Source: Candidatus Omnitrophota bacterium
GTDB lineage: Bacteria > Ratteibacteria > UBA8468 > B48-G9 > JAFGKM01
Reading direction: 5' to 3'
NCBI GenBank assembly: GCA_023818785.1
Contig: JAMWCO010000053.1
Coordinates: forward strand, 1 to 8,611
Length of the DNA: 8,611 nucleotides
A model generated the notes under the pieces. That model made no database searches. It saw only the letters and a list, made by a program, of their open reading frames with translations, and was not told where the DNA came from. Each line of letters begins with the position of its first letter. Positions within the stretch are counted from its first letter, which is position 1. Positions 1 through 6,061 of this stretch are shown here, in pieces. The position numbers and the translations under genes are program-made.

Positions 1-12
1 AAAAAGATAAAA

Positions 13-18
13 TATAAT
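13..18 (+). promoter_or_regulatory. -10 box of the tRNA-His promoter
   Basis: A perfect TATAAT lies five bases before the tRNA. The start point usually falls about seven bases after the last base of the hexamer, here 24-26, which is the 5' end of the mature tRNA. The -35 box would lie outside the window, so it cannot be checked. The DNA is AT-rich, so a chance match is possible. Confidence 0.5.
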
Positions 19-23
19 AGAAT

Positions 24-97
24 GGTGAGTGTAGCTCAGCGGATAGAGCACTGGACTGTGGCTCCAGGTGTCGGGGGTTCAAATCCCCTCACTCACC
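24..97 (+). tRNA. tRNA-His (anticodon GTG)
   Basis: Histidine tRNA. The full cloverleaf can be drawn. The 7-bp acceptor stem pairs 25-31 with 90-96. The D stem GCTC/GAGC is 34-37 with 46-49. The 5-bp anticodon stem is 51-55 with 63-67, and its loop CTGTGGC carries anticodon GTG at 58-60. The variable loop has 5 nt. The T stem is 73-77 with 85-89, around TTCAAAT. G24 opposite C97 is the extra G-1:C73 pair that histidyl-tRNA synthetase uses as its identity element in bacteria, so the mature RNA is drawn from 24. CCA is not encoded (C97 is followed by CTT). A run of six T at 99-104 follows directly and could help termination. The minus-strand recombinase relic ends inside the 3' arm of this gene. 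Confidence 0.97.
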
Positions 98-1022
98 CTT
101 TTTTGGACAATTGTTAAATTTTACAATTGTATCAAAAGGTGGTTTTAAGGTAAATTGCAGGTTTCGGCCTTTTAGTTCTGCGTTCTGAAGTAAAAAATTT
201 AAAATCTGTCTTTTTTCAATTGTTTCAGAACATTCAAATATCTCCCGGGCTCTTTTAGCCAGATTTAATACTAAACTTGCAGTTATATAAAAACTTTTAT
301 CAGCATCTGTGTATTGTCTCATTTTTGCTTCAATCTCTGCCTGTTTTTCTTTATATTCCTTTAACTTATTCTCAAATATCTCTTTTGTTATCACTCCCTC
401 TTCAATCTGTTCATCCGTCAATTTTATATTCTCCAGAATTTCATAGATTGGCTTAAGCAGTTCTTCCTCTTTTACATATGTTTTTCTTCCATGTATTTTT
501 CTAAAATTGGTACAACTATAATAAATATGTCCCTTATGCATTTCCGGTGTGATGGTGCAACCACAATCAGCACATTTTATAAGTCCTCTAAATATAAATG
601 GTTTTGAAAGATACTTGAATGGTTTTTTATGGTATCCAGCCATAACCTCCTGACACTTATCAAACAAGAACTTAGAAATTAATGGTGGATATTTATGAGG
701 ATATAATTGATTTTTATACTTCATCATTCCATAATAAAATGGATTGTTCAAAATATGATAAACTCCATTCCTGTGCAATAGTTTTTCCCCTGTTTTCAAA
801 CCTAATTCCCTTTTTTTCTTTGGATTTTTTAATCTCTTCAATCACTATTTCAAATTTTTTTCTTCTGTCTTTTATTGAAGATTCATCAAAAGAAAATTCT
901 TTATAAACATTTACCTCTTTCCTTTTTGCATATTCTCTTGCCTTTGCAAGTTGAGCAGGTATTGATTGACCTTCACACATTTGTTCTTCAGTTGAAACTC
1001 TGGCTAAAATTATCGCTTTCAT
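89..1022 (-). pseudogene. Large serine recombinase, internally deleted
   Basis: Remnant of a large serine recombinase, which cuts and rejoins DNA at attachment sites. The N-terminal piece (1022 to about 811, about 71 residues) begins MKAIILARVSTEEQ and keeps the nucleophilic serine of the resolvase domain. It then jumps, in another frame, to the end of the Recombinase domain (YHILNNPFYYG), a zinc ribbon, and a coiled-coil C-terminus ending at 89 (about 239 residues). The ribbon begins CADCG and continues to YYSC, but the usual fourth cysteine region reads KIHGRK, so that ligand is lost or replaced by His. Relatives have about 500 residues, so about 200 are missing, including the DR..R arginines of the active site. 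The junction lies in an A7 run (811-817 on the plus strand). The start ATG at 1022 overlaps the upstream stop (TGATG) and has a strong Shine-Dalgarno; an in-frame TTG at 1025 is less likely. The stop codon (89-91) lies inside tRNA-His. Confidence 0.88.
107..130. repeat. Duplicated palindrome ACAATTGT beside the tRNA
   Basis: The perfect 8-bp palindrome ACAATTGT occurs at 107-114 and again at 123-130, with an 8-base AT spacer. The two copies can pair with each other as an 8-bp stem. The unit starts 10 bp past the end of tRNA-His, at the inferred element boundary, and also codes for the last residues of the recombinase relic. It could be part of a recombinase or regulator binding site, a weak terminator stem, or chance. 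Confidence 0.4.
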
Positions 1023-1756
1023 CAAAATCCTCCTTTATACTCCTTATGTTTTATTCTCATATCAATTTTCAAAAGTAAGTCAAAAAGACCAATTAAATTA
1101 TATTTTGCTTCTGTGTCTTTATCAAATTTATAATGCGATGATTCATCATCACTTCCTTCATTACTTTCATTTTTATTTGTATTCTTATGTCTATGTTTTT
1201 CTCTCGGTGTTTTTTTTACCTGTGTTTTATGCTTTATATTTTTATTTTGTTTTGTAAGTTGTTTATCTATCCTTCTTGGTCTTCCTCTTTTAGGTGGATT
1301 TGTCGGTAATGAATTTAACAGAAATATTCCATCATATGAAAGTTTATCTTTCGTATATTTCTTAAAAATTTCTCCGAAAGGAAGATTTTTTAATTCAGGG
1401 TTTTCTTTAAATACTTTATTCCAGATAGGAGAGTCCATAAATATTTCTTGATTTTTCTCTATTTCTTTTATAATCTCTTCCTTTGTTTTCCCTATAATTG
1501 GAATTTTTTTGTCGTATATAACCCACTTTAAAAAATCCATTTTAAATTCTTCATTCGCCTTTTTCTTTATCAACTTTTCAATCTTTTTTATATAATGAAG
1601 AGAGGGCTGTTCTATTATGCTGTTTTCCCATCTCCAAAAAGTATAAGTAGAAACACCTACTTCCCTTGCAATTTCTTCAATACTCATCCCCAGATATTTC
1701 CTCACCTTTTCAAAAATATTTTCTTCTCTCCCTGCTATATTAGCTGTCCTTCTCAT
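1022..1756 (-). CDS. XRE-type HTH protein with AT-hook
   Basis: Predicted DNA-binding protein of 244 residues. Residues about 21-46 form an XRE-like helix-turn-helix (MSIEEIAREVGVSTYTFWRW). Residues 155-162 (PKRGRPRR) match the GRP core of an AT-hook, which binds the minor groove of AT-rich DNA. A long basic stretch follows (about 164-192), then an acidic serine-rich patch (195-207) and a helical tail. No enzyme motif is visible. The start ATG has AAGGCGG upstream and a perfect promoter at 1796-1824. Its stop overlaps the recombinase start by one base (TGATG), so the two were one operon. By context it may be the element's repressor or a recombination directionality/accessory factor, but this is inference. 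Unlike its partner it has an unbroken frame. Its lysine-rich, AT-rich coding resembles the recombinase relic. Confidence 0.8.
   Translation of the reverse strand: MRRTANIAGREENIFEKVRKYLGMSIEEIAREVGVSTYTFWRWENSIIEQPSLHYIKKIEKLIKKKANEEFKMDFLKWVIYDKKIPIIGKTKEEIIKEIEKNQEIFMDSPIWNKVFKENPELKNLPFGEIFKKYTKDKLSYDGIFLLNSLPTNPPKRGRPRRIDKQLTKQNKNIKHKTQVKKTPREKHRHKNTNKNESNEGSDDESSHYKFDKDTEAKYNLIGLFDLLLKIDMRIKHKEYKGGF
1029..1036 (-). promoter_or_regulatory. Ribosome binding site of the recombinase
   Basis: AAAGGAGG on the minus strand, six bases before ATG 1022, is close to the ideal Shine-Dalgarno sequence. It lies inside the last codons of the HTH gene, so the two genes were probably translationally coupled. 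It supports ATG 1022 over TTG 1025 as the start. Confidence 0.75.
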
Positions 1757-1795
1757 ATTTTATTCCGCCTTCTATTTTTACCTTCTTTTTAGAAT

Positions 1796-1824
1796 ATTAT
1801 ACCTGCTTATAAATTCGTTGTCAA
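1796..1824 (-). promoter_or_regulatory. Perfect sigma70-type promoter of the HTH gene
   Basis: On the minus strand TTGACA (1824-1819) is separated by exactly 17 bases from TATAAT (1801-1796). Both boxes match the consensus fully with optimal spacing. Transcription would start near 1789, giving an untranslated leader of about 33 bases before ATG 1756. No clear operator repeat overlaps it, though the HTH product could bind here. Confidence 0.85.
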
Positions 1825-2243
1825 GTGTAAATCTAATAACTTAATTTTTAGCCACCAATTTTTAAAAAAAAGTTCTATAAATCCCTTGATACACAATATT
1901 TTTACTGAATTTTTCAAACTTAAATGTAGTATCAATCATAGTATCTTTTATATTATCAAATATATTATTAAAAAAACTTTGAAAAATTTTTTAATAAAAA
2001 AATAAATTAAGGTTAAACTTGCTTTAAGAAATGGTATTATAAAAAAACCAGAATTGTTTTAGTTGATGAAGTATCTGCTATACTTGGACGAGGGATTTAC
2101 TAAAAAGGGCATGTAGACAATAAGAGTTTTGAAAGATAAATATTCCACGACAGTTTTAATGATTGAACAGAATATAATAGACCATAATAAAACGATAAAA
2201 CTACTAAATATATAGGTGGCAGGTTATATAATAAGAGAGGAGA

Positions 2244-2380
2244 TTTTTTGTTTTAAATGGGACGTATTTAGAGAGGCATCGTGGAATTAAGATTAATAGT
2301 GCAAACATTTGGAAAGTCTTAAAAAGTTAAATATGAAACGACCACCTTTAAGTAAGAAATTAAATTAGAAAAATACAATT
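2244..2380 (+). pseudogene. Decayed transposase helix-turn-helix fragment
   Basis: Reading from 2244 gives FFVLNGTYLERHRG, then IKINSANIWKVLK, followed by a stop. A one-base shift near 2325 continues as KLNMKRPPLSKKLN before another stop. The pattern of a residue run ending RGIKINSANIWKVLKKLN is what is seen in the winged-helix/HTH part of DDE transposases and integrases (IS630, IS481 or IS3 relatives), just ahead of the catalytic core. No DDE residues or terminal inverted repeats could be assigned, so the family stays open. It has several stops and at least one frameshift, so it cannot be functional. Confidence 0.4.
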
Positions 2381-2510
2381 GACTTTATTAATTATGTTAT
2401 TTTGAAATTACCTTGATTAAGAAAAGTTGAACGGAAAAAAACTTGATGAAAAATTGAAAGAAAAATTAAATTATGTTAATGTTACTACTGATTGGCAGAC
2501 ATACAAAGAA

Positions 2511-2538
2511 TTGACAAAATAAAAAGTATGTGTAAAAA
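2511..2538 (+). promoter_or_regulatory. Possible promoter of the TolB-like pair
   Basis: TTGACA at 2511-2516 is followed after 16 bases by TAAAAA (2533-2538), a 4/6 match to the -10 consensus, preceded by TGTG, which gives it an extended -10 look. The start would be near 2545, about 55 bases before ATG 2601. The -35 is perfect, but in DNA this AT-rich the call is uncertain. Confidence 0.35.
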
Positions 2539-2600
2539 TAAATTTGAAGAAAATGAAAAAGTGTTACCAAGTACCCGATTTGTACGGATAAAATGATGAA

Positions 2601-3986
2601 ATGAAAAATAAACTTTTAAAAATTTGGATATTGGCTACAATTTTAATTTTTTCTTTTTGGGTAAGGGTAGAGGCTATCACTAAAATTATAGTAGAAAAGA
2701 TACCAATTGGATATATAAAAGAAAATCTACCGTCAGAATTATTGGAAAATATATCGGTAAAGGACACTAAAATTACTATAGCCGTAGAACAATTTTTCAG
2801 TAAAGAACCCAAAAACAAAAAAAACCCTTTCTTTTTGGGAGAAATCAATGTAAATATGCCCTATGGAGTTCTTATAGTACCAATTCCAACGCCCATTCCT
2901 TTTACTACTCTTCAAATAAAAAATAAAATAATATCATTAGAAGATCCCGAGAAAATAGTCCCTATAATTATAGCAAGGATTCTCAATATAGGAGGAGTAA
3001 AAACAAAATTTATGTTTAATTACCACCCTGTTGAAATTAGCGCTTTAGAAAGTCAGACCGATGTTACTATTTTTACACCAGCACAATTTTTACTTGAAAG
3101 AACACCTGTTGAAACATCTAATTCTTCTGACAAAACAACCGTCACTCTTAAAGGAGAAATATTATCCTTTTTTGTTGAAACTGAAGTTTCTTCAAAATTG
3201 CCAACACTTTTTACTGGTTTTAGAGTTCCACTACCAACTGTAGAAAAGACAAAAGCACAATGTAGCATTGGACTAAGATTAGAAGACAACGAAGGTAATA
3301 TAGTATGGTCAAGAACATATAGTTATAATAGCAAAATAGTAAATCCTTCATATATACTAACCAGAACTATAAATGAATTCATAAAAGACCCTACTTTTTG
3401 GAAAACACTAAATACTTTGAATTCTGGGGAAGAAAAATATGAAGAAATACTACAACAAAAATTGGAAGCAACGACTGCCAAAAAAGGAAAAAAGAGAGTT
3501 GTTGTTTTCCCTTTTATAGATATTTCTGGTCGTCCATCTTTACAATCAGTTTACTATACCCAAATAAAAAGGATTTTAGAAGAAAATGGCTATGAAGTTA
3601 TAGGTGAAGAAGAAATAGATAATTTTTTGAGAAAAGAGGTTGACCCTTTCTTTATACCTGAAAAAGAAGTGATAAAAAAGTTAAGGGAAATTGTTGATGC
3701 TGATTTTGCAGTTGTTTGTGAAATACAAAAAGTAAAAGATTTAACAACTACACGCCGAACAGGAGGACTTATAGGCACTATGGTTGGACTGAAAAAAGAG
3801 GTTACCGTAGGAGAAGAGTGGCTTATAGGGGGAGGGGTTATAAACTTTTCTGACCTTGATAGTTCACTTAATCGTACGTATATAAAGTTGCAACATTATT
3901 ATGATTCTGTTCAATTATCTTACGAGAAAGAAGACTTATTATCTTACTTTTTTCTCGGGGTTTTGTTATATATGTCTGAAAATTGA
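2601..3986 (+). CDS. Exported protein with CsgG/FlgO-like alpha/beta domain
   Basis: Protein of 461 residues with a signal peptide (1 to about 25, hydrophobic core ILATILIFSFW, cleavage after VEA). There is no lipobox cysteine, so it is probably periplasmic. Residues about 178-245 look like the strand-rich module of CsgG-related outer-membrane accessory proteins (VTLKGEILSFF, then LRLEDNEGNIVWSRTY). Residues about 298-385 form a Rossmann-like alpha/beta unit: RVVVFPFIDISG, a long helix, ENGYEVIGEEEIDNFLRK, then DADFAVVCEIQ. This resembles TolB N-terminal, FlgO and CsgG domains. The assignment is from pattern, not alignment. An in-frame TAA 12 bases upstream fixes the start at 2601. There is no clear Shine-Dalgarno, which is unusual here. 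The next gene encodes a TolB-like propeller 18 bases downstream, so the two products may act together at the envelope. Confidence 0.8.
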   Translation: MKNKLLKIWILATILIFSFWVRVEAITKIIVEKIPIGYIKENLPSELLENISVKDTKITIAVEQFFSKEPKNKKNPFFLGEINVNMPYGVLIVPIPTPIPFTTLQIKNKIISLEDPEKIVPIIIARILNIGGVKTKFMFNYHPVEISALESQTDVTIFTPAQFLLERTPVETSNSSDKTTVTLKGEILSFFVETEVSSKLPTLFTGFRVPLPTVEKTKAQCSIGLRLEDNEGNIVWSRTYSYNSKIVNPSYILTRTINEFIKDPTFWKTLNTLNSGEEKYEEILQQKLEATTAKKGKKRVVVFPFIDISGRPSLQSVYYTQIKRILEENGYEVIGEEEIDNFLRKEVDPFFIPEKEVIKKLREIVDADFAVVCEIQKVKDLTTTRRTGGLIGTMVGLKKEVTVGEEWLIGGGVINFSDLDSSLNRTYIKLQHYYDSVQLSYEKEDLLSYFFLGVLLYMSEN

Positions 3987-3992
3987 TTGAAT

Positions 3993-4002
3993 AAAGAGGT
4001 GG
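3993..4002 (+). promoter_or_regulatory. Ribosome binding site of the propeller gene
   Basis: AAAGAGGTGG ends two bases before ATG 4005, with its GAGG core five bases off. It decides against the in-frame TTG at 3987, which would place this purine-rich site inside the coding region. Confidence 0.65.
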
Positions 4003-4004
4003 AA

Positions 4005-5108
4005 ATGAAAACCATGAGACAATTGATATACTTGACAATTTTTTCATACTTGGCAATCACTCTTTTAGAAGTTTCTTCTGACAATTTAGGGAAAAGAAGA
4101 TTAACCAATCATCCGATGGAAGATGTTTTTCCTATATGGTCACCCGATGGGAAAAATATTCTTTTCGCTCGTGGAGTAGGTATAGCTTTTACTAGCCGAA
4201 AATATCTTGAAATACACAAATTTAGGTCTTACATTTTCATCATGAATGTAGAAGGTTCAAATTTAACAAGACTTAGTGACTTAAATGGACATGATTTTCA
4301 ATACACTTTTTCTCCGGATGGACAAAAAGTAGTTTTCACACGGTATCGCGAAGGTTATATTAAGACCAGCATATTCCAACTCCCTTTTGAAGAAAAAAGG
4401 CATTTTGTTAACATAATGTATTCAAATGTTTATATAATGGATATTGATGGAAAGAATTTAAAAAATTTAACTAATAATACAAAAGAAAATTCTTACGCAG
4501 AAGAACCAAGTTTTTCACCAGATGGTTCTAAAATTGCTTTTAGCAAATGGGATGAAGGAATATGGATAATCAGCCCAGACGGTTCTGAGGAAAAGCAACT
4601 TGTTAAAAATTATGCTCGTTCACCTAAGTGGTCCCCTGACGGAAAAAAGATTGCCTTCAGAACAGATAAAGGAATATGCATAGTAGAAGCGGATGGGAAA
4701 AATTTTATAAAACTAATAGATGATGAATTAAATGCTAAGGATCATACTTTTTCACCAGATGGAAACAAAATTGCATTTGCAGGGCTTTATAACCATAATG
4801 GAAGGACTAACTATGAAATCTTCGTGATTGATGTTAATGGTTCAAATCTTAAAAAATTGACAAATATGGAGACTTTTTGTTCTAATCCAATATGGTCACC
4901 TGATGGAAGAAAGATTGTATTTGAAAGTTATGCTGGTGGAGGGAAAATTTATATTATGAACAGTGATGGGACAGGTTTAAAAAGAGTCACAGATAGCAAA
5001 GGGAGAGAAAAATCTCCATCTTTTTCTCCAAACGGAGAAGAGATTACTTTTTCTTCTCTTGAAAGTGGAAACTGGGAAATTTATGTTGTAAATATCAAGG
5101 ACTTTTAA
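4005..5108 (+). CDS. TolB-like beta-propeller protein
   Basis: Exported beta-propeller of 367 residues. After a hydrophobic leader (about 1-24, LIYLTIFSYLAITLLEV) come seven PD40/WD40-like motifs with the core [FW]SPDG at residues 45, 102, 170, 209, 249, 297 and 340. The last reads FSPNG. Each is followed by a strand such as KIAF. Strands ending in the type IYIMNSDGTGLKRVT alternate with them, as in the TolB propeller. TolB has about 430 residues with an alpha/beta domain before a six-bladed propeller. This protein has no such domain, but the gene directly upstream encodes one of that general shape. A long insertion (about 115-140) separates motifs 2 and 3. Such propellers bind proteins or peptidoglycan-associated partners in the periplasm. 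The exact partner is unknown. Its 3' end overlaps the convergent protease gene by 14 bases. Confidence 0.88.
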   Translation: MKTMRQLIYLTIFSYLAITLLEVSSDNLGKRRLTNHPMEDVFPIWSPDGKNILFARGVGIAFTSRKYLEIHKFRSYIFIMNVEGSNLTRLSDLNGHDFQYTFSPDGQKVVFTRYREGYIKTSIFQLPFEEKRHFVNIMYSNVYIMDIDGKNLKNLTNNTKENSYAEEPSFSPDGSKIAFSKWDEGIWIISPDGSEEKQLVKNYARSPKWSPDGKKIAFRTDKGICIVEADGKNFIKLIDDELNAKDHTFSPDGNKIAFAGLYNHNGRTNYEIFVIDVNGSNLKKLTNMETFCSNPIWSPDGRKIVFESYAGGGKIYIMNSDGTGLKRVTDSKGREKSPSFSPNGEEITFSSLESGNWEIYVVNIKDF

Positions 5109-5922
5109 GGGTTAATTCTTTTATCCATTTATCAATATTTTCAATACGTTTGTCAATATTAGGATGGGATGCAAGTAGTTCTACCAGTATTGTCCTTTTA
5201 GGTTCTTCTTTTTTAAGTTTATTTAGTAAAGTAATAGCTGCTTTAGGATTATAGCCGGCTTTATGCATATATATACAGCCATATTTATCTGCTTCTGTTT
5301 CTAGTTCTTTATTAAATTTTTGAAAAGAGATAACGCCTCCTAATCCTACTATCTCACCTACAACAATACTTGCAATCTGAGCTAACTGCTGTCCACTATA
5401 ACTATAAGGAGAAGCACTAGCAGAAACAGCAGAAGCTACCGCTGCTCCAAGAACAGCACCAAGCAGATTAATCACTATTTCTGTACTTTCTTGTCGCTTA
5501 ATTGCTTTTTCTGGATGTCTTTTCTCTAAGTGGATAATCTCATGTGCCAAAATAAAAGCCAATTCATCATCGTCGCAAGTTTCAAGTAAACCAGTACTTA
5601 TAAAAATACGATTTGACCCATCTCCAAGAGCGAAGGCAGCTAAATCAGGTGTAGGCAAAATAAGGAATTCATAGTCTATATCCTGATAGTCAGAAACAAC
5701 TGCTATACGCACTCCAATCTCATTAAGACGAACAATTTGCGATACCACATCAAAGACAACTTTTTCTTTCTCATCTTTGAGTTGTGTATCGGAAAGTGTT
5801 TGTTCATTAGTGGATAGTTCGCTTGTTAAAGATTGAGCCGTAAACCCATTTTCTAAAAATGTAACTAAAAAGATAAAAGATAAAAGCCCAAAGCAATAAT
5901 TTGAAAATTTCAAAATTTTCAT
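5095..5922 (-). CDS. Exported M48-family zinc metalloprotease
   Basis: Peptidase of 275 residues, probably periplasmic. A signal peptide (1 to about 29, core FGLLSFIFLVTFL) is followed by a Gln/Ser/Thr-rich stretch. The zinc site is HEIIH (127-131) inside LAHEIIHLEKRH, and the third ligand Glu is in KELETEADKYG (206-212). The conserved SHPNIDKRIENI element (about 252-263) closes the domain. This is the layout of M48 proteins such as BepA and LoiP, which degrade or help assemble envelope proteins. There is no TPR domain after the protease, so it is closer to the short LoiP-type forms, and no lipobox is seen. A Gly/Ala/Ser-rich hydrophobic segment (about 150-200) sits between the zinc motifs. 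The start lacks a strong Shine-Dalgarno. It has its own likely promoter upstream and overlaps the propeller gene tail to tail. Confidence 0.93.
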   Translation of the reverse strand: MKILKFSNYCFGLLSFIFLVTFLENGFTAQSLTSELSTNEQTLSDTQLKDEKEKVVFDVVSQIVRLNEIGVRIAVVSDYQDIDYEFLILPTPDLAAFALGDGSNRIFISTGLLETCDDDELAFILAHEIIHLEKRHPEKAIKRQESTEIVINLLGAVLGAAVASAVSASASPYSYSGQQLAQIASIVVGEIVGLGGVISFQKFNKELETEADKYGCIYMHKAGYNPKAAITLLNKLKKEEPKRTILVELLASHPNIDKRIENIDKWIKELTLKSP

Positions 5923-5983
5923 TTTTTCATCTTTATATTTTGCTTTAAAAAATGTAAATATTTACTTAACCCCGTTTATATTT

Positions 5984-6012
5984 AATTTATAATTTTTTCA
6001 CTTCACTGTCAA
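5984..6012 (-). promoter_or_regulatory. Likely promoter of the M48 protease gene
   Basis: On the minus strand a perfect TTGACA (6012-6007) is followed after 17 bases by TAAATT (5989-5984, 4/6). A better box, TATAAA (5991-5986), lies at 15 bases. Either would start transcription near 5978, about 55 bases before ATG 5922. No terminator is visible after the GH17 gene, so read-through from that operon is also possible. Confidence 0.5.
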
Positions 6013-6061
6013 ATTTACGCAAGGGTTTTGAAATCACTTATTTATCTCTTTGTTCTATTTT

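Larger units (their letters stand above)
98..1756 (-). mobile_element. Relic of an integrated element at tRNA-His
   Basis: This interval holds a two-gene unit, an HTH/AT-hook protein followed by a large serine recombinase, pointing at and touching the 3' end of tRNA-His. A site-specific recombinase reading into a tRNA gene is the usual layout at one end of an integrated element. The left boundary is inferred from the tRNA 3' end. The right boundary is unknown: I found no second copy of the tRNA 3' end in the window, and the sequence after 1830 is decayed. No cargo genes are recognisable. The element, if correctly inferred, can no longer move with its own recombinase. Confidence 0.4.
1830..2600. 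other. Gene-free, AT-rich decayed region
   Basis: About 770 bases without a credible gene. The first part (to about 2010) is extremely AT-rich with long A and T runs. On the minus strand a short open stretch (about 1865-1975) ends in a stop near 1865 and could be the tail of a lost gene, but I do not recognise it. From about 2040 the plus strand has short broken open stretches such as RIVLVDEVSAILGRGIY, a transposase-like piece at 2244-2380, and a further lysine-rich piece near 2440-2520. I see no RNA gene, array or terminator. It reads as a graveyard of mobile DNA. Confidence 0.6.

Noticed and set aside
682..1078. Plus-strand open frames over the recombinase
   Set aside because: They are shadows of the minus-strand recombinase, which has clear family motifs.
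1860..2010. AT-rich block as a possible replication origin or centromere-like site
   Set aside because: There are no DnaA boxes, iterons or replication genes. Only plain A and T runs are present.
2101..2215. Segment reading KYSTTVLMIEQNI, reminiscent of an ABC ATPase switch region
   Set aside because: There is no Walker motif, the match is about a dozen residues and the frame is broken by stops on both sides.
2564..2848. Minus-strand open frame over the start of the 2601 gene
   Set aside because: It is antisense to the signal peptide and first domain of a well-supported gene. Its hydrophobic look comes from AT-rich DNA.
5923..6061. Possible terminator or riboswitch between the GH17 and M48 genes
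   Set aside because: No stable hairpin with a T-run and no conserved aptamer-like pattern is visible. Only the promoter boxes stand out.
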